NCBI GenBank assembly: GCA_018400625.1
Contig: JAGYMJ010000647.1
Span: 1 to 5,066 of the forward strand
DNA length: 5,066 bases
Source: Planctomycetota bacterium
GTDB lineage: Bacteria; Planctomycetota; Brocadiia; SM23-32
Direction of reading: 5' to 3'
Shown: piece by piece, positions 1 through 5,066 of the stretch
Position numbering within the stretch: position 1 is the stretch's first letter
Layout of the letters: each line of letters begins with the position of its first letter
Translations under genes and position numbers: made by a program
Notes under the pieces: generated by a model
The model's database searches: none
Told to the model about the DNA's origin: nothing
The model's input: only the letters and a program-made list of their open reading frames with translations

Positions 1-17
1 AGTGCAGAAATACCGCT

Positions 18-38
18 CCACCGGGACAAGCCCGGCGG
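18..38. repeat. GC-rich inverted repeat at the left edge
   Basis: CCACCGGG (18-25) and CCCGGCGG (31-38) can form an 8-bp stem with one A-C mismatch around the loop ACAAG. No T-run follows on either strand, so it is not a convincing intrinsic terminator. It lies in a stretch that is open in several frames (frame 1 on + runs from 1 to a TAA at 76-78; on - a frame opens with GTG at 51-49 and runs off the edge), so it may simply be coding sequence of a gene cut by the window. Its role is unknown. Confidence 0.3.
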
Positions 39-44
39 TAACGT

Positions 45-71
45 GTTTCACCGAATATTTACTTTTATAAT
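45..71 (+). promoter_or_regulatory. Probable ruvB promoter
   Basis: A perfect TATAAT -10 box lies at 66-71. The best upstream match to a -35 is poor (GTTTCA at 45-50, 15-bp spacing). Transcription would start near 78, giving a leader of only about 11 bases before the ruvB ATG at 89. The leader is A-rich and holds no Shine-Dalgarno sequence. The -10 is seen directly; promoter activity is inferred. No copy of the candidate LexA operator found before lexA is visible here, so SOS control of ruvB is not supported by the sequence. Confidence 0.4.
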
Positions 72-88
72 GACTTAAAAATATAAAA

Positions 89-1123
89 ATGGCAGAAGAA
101 TCCATATACTCCGGCTATCCGCAACCCGATGATCGTAACGCCGAACCATCGATCCGCCCCGTCTCCTTCCAAGATTTTGTGGGACAGCAGGCCGTAGTAA
201 ACAACCTGAAAATATGGATACGGGGTGCACTCAATCGCGAGGAAAGCCTGGACCATGTTTTACTCAGCGGCCCACCCGGCCTGGGTAAAACCACACTCGC
301 CTACATCATCGCCAATGAACTGGATTGCGAGATAAAAACGACCAGCGGCCCCGTACTCGCAAAACCCAAGGATTTAGTCGGGATACTTACCAACATGCAG
401 GAGGGCGATGTCCTTTTCATCGACGAAATCCATCGTCTGGATGCACGCGTTGAGGAATACCTTTATACGGCAATGGAAGATTATGAAATTTCTATCGTCA
501 TTGACCCCGGCCCCCATAGCCGCTCAGTTACTCTCCCCTTAAAACGCTTCACGCTCGTGGGCGCGACGACACGCGAGGGACTTTTAACGGCACCCTTACG
601 GTCCCGGTTCCAGATATCGGAACGGCTGGATTACTATCCTCCTGAAGAACTCCAGCAAATAGTCCTCAACAGTGCGGCGAAAATGAGGGTAAAAGTTGGA
701 ACTAAAGCCGCACGTATATTGGCTGAATGCGCCCGGGGAACACCGCGCGTTGCCAATCGCTATCTGCGCCGGATCCGGGACGTCGCCCATTCTCGCAATG
801 AAGCCGTGATTGAGAAGGATATGGCCCGGGAAGGTCTCAAAATGCTCGGCGTCGATGACAACGGGCTATGTGAGATGGACCGCAGAATACTCAAAGCCGT
901 TGCCGAAAAAAGCGGCAACGCCATCGGATTAAAAACGCTGGCTGTTATCGTCGGTGAACAGGAGGAAACAATAGAGGAAGTCTATGAGCCCTACCTGATT
1001 CGCAGAGGATTGCTGGAAAAAACCCCCCGGGGCCGTACTCTGACTCCACGCGGTTTGGAATGCGTGGGTATCGTGAGAAAAAAAATCCCACCGGAAGATG
1101 AACCACAGCAACCGCTCTTCTGA
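89..1123 (+). CDS. ruvB: Holliday junction branch-migration ATPase RuvB
   Basis: RuvB is the AAA+ hexameric motor that, with RuvA, drives branch migration of Holliday junctions before RuvC resolves them, in the cytoplasm. The 344-residue product matches the usual length. Visible motifs are Walker A GPPGLGKT (61-68), Walker B LFIDEIHRL (109-117, Asp112/Glu113), sensor 1 GATTREGLL (158-166), the arginine-finger segment LRSRF (170-174), sensor 2 GTPRVANR (217-224), and the C-terminal winged-helix domain with PYLIRRGLLEKTPRGR (301-316). The ATG at 89 puts the conserved RPVSF..FVGQ block at residue 23, as expected. ruvA and ruvC are not in the window; the gene stands alone and converges on dinB with a 54-base gap. 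One oddity: the segment reads RFQI, where E. coli RuvB has RFGI. The family call is secure. Confidence 0.98.
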   Translation: MAEESIYSGYPQPDDRNAEPSIRPVSFQDFVGQQAVVNNLKIWIRGALNREESLDHVLLSGPPGLGKTTLAYIIANELDCEIKTTSGPVLAKPKDLVGILTNMQEGDVLFIDEIHRLDARVEEYLYTAMEDYEISIVIDPGPHSRSVTLPLKRFTLVGATTREGLLTAPLRSRFQISERLDYYPPEELQQIVLNSAAKMRVKVGTKAARILAECARGTPRVANRYLRRIRDVAHSRNEAVIEKDMAREGLKMLGVDDNGLCEMDRRILKAVAEKSGNAIGLKTLAVIVGEQEETIEEVYEPYLIRRGLLEKTPRGRTLTPRGLECVGIVRKKIPPEDEPQQPLF

Positions 1124-1177
1124 ACTTGTTGGAGCATCGGGCCAACTCCTAAAAAACAAAAAATCACAAATACAATA

Positions 1178-2398
1178 TTAATAGTCGATCCGCTTAACCC
1201 CCTCCGGACGCCACGCAGGAGATATCGTGTCGGATGAGGGTTGGGATTTCATTAAGACGCCTCTGAACACCGAAAATTCACCAAATTTGTCGTTGATCGT
1301 ATCCAACGCATGGATAACATCCCGTTTTTTTTTGTCTTCGCTGAAAAGAGGAATCTGATTCGTTTCAACGAGGTTGCTTATGCTGACCCCCACCATTCTT
1401 ACCTCATCCCGAAGGCGCCAGGAACGCAATATCGAAGAAGCAACACGACTTATGTCCAAACCGTCATTGATATACCGCTTCAACGTCTTGCGTTTGGCGA
1501 TGCTCGAAAAGTCGGCATAACGCAATTTCAGTTTGACGGTACGCCCCCGGCAACCGGCCCGCCTGAGCCGCCTGCCGACCATCTCAGAGAGTTTAAGAAT
1601 GTGCGATTTAAGTGCCCCTGCATCGCCGACATTCCTGTCCAGAGTCATGCTGTGCCCGACGGACTTCGCCGCCGGCTGCTGCCCCATAGGAACCACGGGA
1701 CGATGGTCAATCCCCAAACCCATAAAGTGAAGTCTCTCTCCAACCACGCCAAATTCATCTTTCAACACACCGACCGGGGCACGCCCGAGTTCACCGCAAG
1801 TCTTTATCCCCATATTTCCCAGCCGTTTTTCAATCCTTGAACCTATCCCCGTCACTTTCCCAACGGGCAGGTCCTCAAACATATTTTTGACTTCCTGATG
1901 GCTTTCAACAACCACCAAACCGTCCGGTTTTTTCATATCACCGGCAATCTTGGCGACCAGTTTGTTGGGGGCGATGCCGACCGATGCCGTAATACCGTAG
2001 GTGTCCCTTATCTTTTCCTTTATTTCACCGGCTATATCAGCGGGACGGCCAAAAAGATGCGTCGTCCCGGTCACGTCAATAAAGACCTCGTCAACGGAAT
2101 AGACTTCCACCAACGGACTATATTGACTGTAAAGTTGCGCGAGGTTGGTGCATGTATCCACGTAACGCTGACTGCAGCCCGGGACGAAAATAAGGGACGG
2201 GCACAGCCTCCGGGCCTCTCCAACGCTCATCCCTGTCTTAACCCCATACTCTCTGGCTTCGTAGGATGGGCACGTAATCACCGTCCGTTTCCCTGAACCG
2301 GTCACGGCTATGGGCTTGCGCCGCAGACCGGGATTGACCTGCTGTTCAACAGAAGCAAAAAAGGCGTCCATGTCGATATGCATGATCATTCGCTGCAC
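1178..2398 (-). CDS. dinB: DNA polymerase IV (Y-family translesion polymerase)
   Basis: DinB is the error-prone Y-family polymerase that copies past damaged bases, normally under SOS control. I chose the GTG at 2398 (406 residues): a GGAGGG ribosome site at 2407-2412 lies 8 bases upstream, and this start puts the palm residues Asp-Glu of SVDE at 103/104, as in E. coli. ATG 2389 is possible but 17 bases from that site; an ATG at 2467 would overlap the upstream gene by 65 bases. In the chosen numbering: HIDMDAFF (7-14, metal Asp9, likely steric-gate Phe14), YSVDEVFIDVTG (100-111), SVGIAPNKLVAKIA (139-152), helix-hairpin-helix VTGIGSRIEKRL (182-193), little finger from about 240, clamp-binding motif QIPLF (348-352), then ALDTINDKFG (364-373) and a C-terminal ISPAWRP (392-398). 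All catalytic parts are present. It is the last gene of the lexA operon. Confidence 0.96.
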   Translation of the reverse strand: MQRMIMHIDMDAFFASVEQQVNPGLRRKPIAVTGSGKRTVITCPSYEAREYGVKTGMSVGEARRLCPSLIFVPGCSQRYVDTCTNLAQLYSQYSPLVEVYSVDEVFIDVTGTTHLFGRPADIAGEIKEKIRDTYGITASVGIAPNKLVAKIAGDMKKPDGLVVVESHQEVKNMFEDLPVGKVTGIGSRIEKRLGNMGIKTCGELGRAPVGVLKDEFGVVGERLHFMGLGIDHRPVVPMGQQPAAKSVGHSMTLDRNVGDAGALKSHILKLSEMVGRRLRRAGCRGRTVKLKLRYADFSSIAKRKTLKRYINDGLDISRVASSILRSWRLRDEVRMVGVSISNLVETNQIPLFSEDKKKRDVIHALDTINDKFGEFSVFRGVLMKSQPSSDTISPAWRPEGVKRIDY

Positions 2399-2402
2399 TT
2401 CA

Positions 2403-2654
2403 TCATCCCTCCGTTTCAACGTATGCAAGTTCCCAGATGCAGGACTGGGTATCGTATCGCAATTCATACAGGTCGGCCCCGTCAGTCACTGAAAAATGAT
2501 GAATAACAGCACTCCCCCGGCGACTTTTCCACCGGTAAGTCACTGCACTAATGCGCCGCCGGCTTCCTTGCCAGTGAAACCATACGGGCTTTATCTTATG
2601 CCCATTCCCAAAGACAACACCGACCTTGACCGATTCATTGATGAGAGTTTTCAT
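2403..2654 (-). CDS. Small DUF6504-like protein in the lexA-dinB operon
   Basis: This encodes an 83-residue, basic, Trp/Tyr-rich protein with no membrane segment or signal peptide. The pattern is NESVKVGVVF (6-15), then KPVWFHWQGSRRRI (22-35), a central RWKSRRG (41-47), HHFSVTD (52-58), YELRYD (63-68) and a final W-ELAYV (74-79). From memory this order matches the DUF6504 family known from Actinobacteria, whose members run from 'EPIEV' through 'FVWRGR' to 'YELRHD...W.L.RV'. The function is unknown; I infer an accessory role in damage tolerance from its position between lexA and dinB. The ATG at 2654 is chosen because the family motif begins a few residues later. A GTG at 2687, 2 bases after the lexA stop, would give 94 residues and tighter coupling; neither start has a good ribosome site. 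The last codons contain the dinB ribosome site. Confidence 0.75.
   Translation of the reverse strand: MKTLINESVKVGVVFGNGHKIKPVWFHWQGSRRRISAVTYRWKSRRGSAVIHHFSVTDGADLYELRYDTQSCIWELAYVETEG
2407..2412 (-). promoter_or_regulatory. Ribosome binding site that sets the dinB start
   Basis: GGAGGG on the minus strand lies inside the last codons (Glu-Gly) of the small gene, just before its TGA at 2403-2405. It is 8 bases from the GTG at 2398 and 17 from the ATG at 2389, so it favours the GTG. It is the only strong Shine-Dalgarno sequence at a gene start in the window. Its position suggests that dinB translation is coupled to that of the upstream gene. Confidence 0.7.
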
Positions 2655-2689
2655 AGCACAATATAATGTCTCGTTGTTTGAACTCACTT

Positions 2690-3301
2690 TTACTCAATAT
2701 GCCGGAGAACAGATATGACGCGTCCGACAACAGATACCTCGTTACGCCCCGCTTCGACAACAACAGATTCATAGCCGGGATTGGCCGGTTCCAACCGTAT
2801 CGTACTGTTTCTTTTATAAAATTTTTTCACGGTTGCTTCATCATCAACAACGGCCACGACGATATCGCCGTTACCCGCCACAGGCTGCGGTTTAACCACA
2901 ACATAGTCGCCGTCCTGAATATGCGCATCAGTCATGCTGTCGCCGTCCACTTTCAGCAGAAAATTACCGGCCCCCGCGACAAACGATCTGTCAACGGCCA
3001 CATATCCCCGCACATCCTCAACCGCTACATGGGGCGGTCCGGCCTTGATGGTGCCGACCACCGGGAGTTGGACAGGCTGGTCTGTTTTCTGGTTCCGACA
3101 GAATTCAATACCTCGTGCTTTCCCCGACCGGCGTATATAACCTTTGTCCTCGAGGGCACGAAGGGCATATTGTACGGAACTGTGCCCCGATAACCCCAAC
3201 GCCGTTTTAATTTCCCGTATAGTGGGCGGATACCCCCTTTCAAAGGTATGGGACTTAAGACACGCTAAAACTTTTTCCTGGGTTTTTGTTAGTGATTCCA
3301 T
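2690..3301 (-). CDS. lexA: LexA, SOS response repressor and self-cleaving serine peptidase
   Basis: LexA represses SOS genes and, on contact with the RecA filament, cuts itself between Ala and Gly. From the ATG at 3301 it has 203 residues. The N-terminal winged helix-turn-helix spans about 1-65 (LTKTQEKVL 4-12; PPTIREI 25-31; recognition region SGHSSVQYALRAL 38-50; KGYIRR 53-58). The S24 peptidase domain follows: cleavage site Ala87-Gly88 in GTIKAGPP, catalytic Ser122 in DGDSM, Lys159 in EATVKKF. Each is exactly three residues beyond E. coli Ala84, Ser119 and Lys156, so the repressor should be cleavable. A GTG at 3355 would add 18 residues unlike LexA, and that stretch carries the promoter, so I reject it. 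lexA heads the operon with the small gene and dinB and is probably autoregulated. Confidence 0.97.
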   Translation of the reverse strand: MESLTKTQEKVLACLKSHTFERGYPPTIREIKTALGLSGHSSVQYALRALEDKGYIRRSGKARGIEFCRNQKTDQPVQLPVVGTIKAGPPHVAVEDVRGYVAVDRSFVAGAGNFLLKVDGDSMTDAHIQDGDYVVVKPQPVAGNGDIVVAVVDDEATVKKFYKRNSTIRLEPANPGYESVVVEAGRNEVSVVGRVISVLRHIE

Positions 3302-3302
3302 A

Positions 3303-3321
3303 GGTACAAATGTATCATACA
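3303..3321 (-). promoter_or_regulatory. Candidate LexA operator (overlapping dyads)
   Basis: Two overlapping dyads lie just before the lexA ATG and over the -10 box. On the plus strand GGTACAAATGTATC (3303-3316) fits the published cyanobacterial LexA consensus RGTACNNNDGTWCB with one mismatch, and TGTATCATACA (3311-3321) is a perfect 5-1-5 palindrome. A repressor bound here would cover the -10 and the start site. The dyads are seen directly; LexA binding is inferred, and the operator recognised by this LexA is unknown. I found no second copy in the window. Confidence 0.4.
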
Positions 3322-3337
3322 GGGGAGAGTTTGTCAA
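3309..3337 (-). promoter_or_regulatory. lexA operon promoter, probably giving a leaderless mRNA
   Basis: On the minus strand a perfect TTGACA -35 (3332-3337) is followed after exactly 17 bases by TACATT (3309-3314), a 4 of 6 match to the -10 consensus. Transcription would start about 7 bases downstream, at 3301-3303, on or next to the lexA ATG at 3301. No Shine-Dalgarno sequence precedes that ATG, which agrees with leaderless translation. The small gene and dinB follow without an obvious promoter of their own, so they are probably co-transcribed. Confidence 0.65.
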
Positions 3338-3366
3338 AATACTATCGAGAATCACAGCAAAAAAGT

Positions 3367-3390
3367 AAAAAAAACCGGTAAGTTGCCGAC
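3367..3390 (-). terminator. Weak intrinsic terminator-like hairpin between the transporter gene and lexA
   Basis: On the minus strand GTCGG, a 7-base loop CAACTTA, and CCGGT are followed by a run of T (eight T in all). The stem is only five pairs, two of them G-U wobbles, so it is weak. The place is right for ending the transporter mRNA, about 100 bases after its stop and 30 bases before the lexA -35. It may reduce read-through into the SOS operon. Confidence 0.3.
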
Positions 3391-3492
3391 GAATGATACG
3401 ATAAAAGTGTTTTTGGGCTCAATCTGTTGGCGGAATCAGAATGATAGGGTGATTGCCGTCCACAACTGTGCCTTTAACCACTCAAAAAGCGG

Positions 3493-4980
3493 TTATGTCC
3501 CCTCATTCTTAAAGCTTTCATCGTCAGCATCTTCGGATTCCAAACTATCTTTAGCCGTGATCTGATGGGGATCGAGATTGGCAAGGCGTAAAGGGACGGT
3601 AACGACCGGTGGAATGAAGGTGAGAAAATTAGCTATTGTCGAGGTTATAGGGGGCTCGGCAGCCGGCTTTAAGCGGAACAGCAACAGAAGTGTAAGGAGG
3701 ATACAGAAAGAAGTAAGATTAAAGAAGAGACGGAAGGGAGACAAGACCAATTCCCCCACCTCAATAAATTCCGGAAGTTTGTCGAGAAAAGCCCCGGAAA
3801 CAACAGTTACCGAGCCTGATATAATACCATTTATTGTGAAGAAAACCCCCATATAAGCGCCCCTGTGTTTTGGTGGTGAAACCTGCATCTGGCGCACGGT
3901 GTGCGCAATACCCAGCCCGCCGAGCGCAATGCCTATGATCAGAAACGACGCTATCGATATAAGTATAGCTTTCAAGCTATTATCATGGTACGCCGGCGTG
4001 ATACTGAGGATGTTAAAAGCTATAACTATCAAAACCACATTCAATAAAAAAACAAAACGATTCCCGAACCGGTCGGCAACTTTTCCCCACGGCAAGAGGC
4101 TGATGACCATACCTAAGACCAGCGCTGCCGAGGCGTATGCCGTTATGGAACTGGGAAACTGCAGGTCTTCTTTGAGGAACGGCACAGTAAAAGGTCTTCC
4201 CATATTTACCGTCAATGTAAGACAGGCCCAGAACAGCAGGAAGTCACGAAAATTTTTATCTTTTATGGGACGAAGTATGTTGGCGATGATGGATTCTCGC
4301 GGGCCTGTACGTGTGGGCGGGGTGGTGGGCAAACGGAGCAGTAATAATGGACGCAGGGCCGCCATAGTCAGCAAAACCACAAATATTATGTAAAACTTCC
4401 ATATGGGCGGTGCTTCCCCCATAAACCAGCCAATCAAAACGATCAATATTAGTGACACAACTTGAAAATTCCGACGCATACGGCCAAAGAAGCGTCCGCG
4501 CAAAGGACTCGGGATCAGTTCTGTTAAAAGCGGCATCCACGCCGCTGCACCAATGTTGGCACTGATGCGCTCGAAAAGAAAAAAGATCACGACGAACCAA
4601 ACGCCTACCGCGTTCCCCCAGATTATAGATATCGGATAGGCAAGTAATAAACCGGATCCGCAAAATAAGGCGAACGCAAACCAGAAAATGACCATTTTTT
4701 TTCGATTTGCAACATCCACATGCGGAGCCACCAATATCCTGATTATCTGGGAAAAGGAATTCATCGTAAAAGCAGCCCCAACAGCGAACTTGGAACCGTC
4801 CATCGCCAAGATGAACAATGACAATATTCCCCCGTTTATCAGGACTTGCGTGAAAGGCGCGCCCAGCGATTGAGCCCCAATAATAGTATTTATGGTCTTG
4901 CGCGTCTCCGAGTGCTCCCTGCGACCTTTACTTGTCCTACTTTTTCTTAATGACATACTTCTAATATCAAGGCTTCCCAT
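3493..4980 (-). CDS. Major facilitator superfamily transporter, substrate unknown
   Basis: This is a 495-residue inner-membrane carrier with about 12 predicted helices (roughly 38-60, 64-86, 96-118, 125-143, 172-188, 194-215, 246-268, 279-299, 307-327, 336-360, 375-398, 412-436). The MFS loop motif A is clear in the second half, GKVADRFGNR (299-308), and degenerate in the first, PHVDVANRKK (86-95). LLTELIPSPLRGRFFGRMR (151-169), in the central part of the first half, resembles a motif seen in many uncharacterised bacterial MFS proteins. A strongly basic N-terminus (10-29) and a 60-residue C-terminal tail with an acidic end (479-488) should both be cytoplasmic. The substrate cannot be read from the sequence. 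It lies upstream of lexA on the same strand but 191 bases away, so it is probably a separate unit. An ATG at 4956 (487 residues) is an alternative start and fits better if the TATAAT at 4983-4988 is the real promoter. Confidence 0.93.
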   Translation of the reverse strand: MGSLDIRSMSLRKSRTSKGRREHSETRKTINTIIGAQSLGAPFTQVLINGGILSLFILAMDGSKFAVGAAFTMNSFSQIIRILVAPHVDVANRKKMVIFWFAFALFCGSGLLLAYPISIIWGNAVGVWFVVIFFLFERISANIGAAAWMPLLTELIPSPLRGRFFGRMRRNFQVVSLILIVLIGWFMGEAPPIWKFYIIFVVLLTMAALRPLLLLRLPTTPPTRTGPRESIIANILRPIKDKNFRDFLLFWACLTLTVNMGRPFTVPFLKEDLQFPSSITAYASAALVLGMVISLLPWGKVADRFGNRFVFLLNVVLIVIAFNILSITPAYHDNSLKAILISIASFLIIGIALGGLGIAHTVRQMQVSPPKHRGAYMGVFFTINGIISGSVTVVSGAFLDKLPEFIEVGELVLSPFRLFFNLTSFCILLTLLLLFRLKPAAEPPITSTIANFLTFIPPVVTVPLRLANLDPHQITAKDSLESEDADDESFKNEGT

Positions 4981-4982
4981 TG

Positions 4983-5011
4983 ATTATAAAAGGGTTTATA
5001 GGTTTTATAAA
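4983..5011 (-). promoter_or_regulatory. Possible promoter of the transporter gene
   Basis: On the minus strand a perfect TATAAT lies at 4983-4988, with TTTATA (4 of 6 to TTGACA) 17 bases upstream at 5006-5011. The region is very A/T-rich, so chance matches are likely. If it is used, transcription starts near 4976, inside the longest reading frame, and translation would begin at the ATG at 4956. Confidence 0.3.
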
Positions 5012-5066
5012 TAAAAACAGTAGTGTCCAATTGAATTAGGAATCTTTAATCTTAACTTGTTCTTTT

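Noticed and set aside
1128..1149. Possible terminator between ruvB and dinB: GTTGG/CCAAC and GGAG/CTCC short inverted repeats near A-tracts
   Set aside because: The stems are only 4-5 pairs with long loops, and a T-run does not follow the hairpin on either strand (it is A-rich on the plus strand, and the minus-strand T-rich tract comes before the stem).
1310..1840. Long plus-strand open frame of 176 codons inside dinB
   Set aside because: It lies antisense to a fully conserved Pol IV gene, and its translation shows no recognisable domain; it is a shadow frame.
2666..3193. Plus-strand open frame of 175 codons across lexA
   Set aside because: It is antisense to the conserved LexA catalytic domain and shows no family motif.
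3302..3355. LexA start at the GTG at 3355
   Set aside because: The extra 18 residues do not resemble LexA N-termini, no ribosome site precedes the GTG, and the same bases form the promoter.
3424..3439. CTGTTGGCGGAATCAG, close to the E. coli LexA box CTGT-N8-ACAG
   Set aside because: One half is mismatched, the centre is not AT-rich, it lies about 90 bases upstream of the lexA -35, and this LexA has a recognition helix unlike that of E. coli.
3475..3495. TAACC/GGTTA inverted repeat at the transporter stop codon
   Set aside because: The stem is 5 pairs with an 11-base loop and no T-run afterwards; it is too weak to call a terminator.

Overview
The window holds five protein genes that fill nearly all of it. 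No RNA genes, mobile elements, CRISPR arrays or phage genes were seen. Base composition is near 50% G+C in the genes, with A/T-rich intergenic gaps. The codon style, the scarcity of Shine-Dalgarno sites and the look of RuvB, LexA and the transporter suggest a free-living or sediment bacterium, perhaps of the Planctomycetota/PVC group. That placement is a loose impression and could not be tested here.

Layout: the left edge (1-88) carries an unresolved end or start of a neighbouring gene and a probable promoter. ruvB (89-1123, +) encodes the Holliday-junction branch-migration motor. It converges on a minus-strand operon read from right to left: lexA (stop at 2690, likely start 3301), a small DUF6504-like gene (2403-2654) and dinB, DNA polymerase IV (1178-2398). 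Further right, also on the minus strand, is a 12-helix major facilitator transporter (3493-4980). A weak terminator-like hairpin and the lexA promoter separate it from the operon.

The lexA-small protein-dinB operon is a compact SOS mutagenesis cassette. LexA represses until RecA* triggers self-cleavage, which releases its own gene and a translesion polymerase. RuvB serves recombinational repair next door. The transporter looks unrelated. The main points of interest are the small conserved-looking protein between lexA and dinB, the lexA promoter placed so that its mRNA would be leaderless with a candidate LexA operator over the -10 and start, and the dinB start codon set by a strong ribosome site inside the end of the upstream gene. 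I found no sign of an entirely new system. The small protein is the best candidate for undescribed biology.
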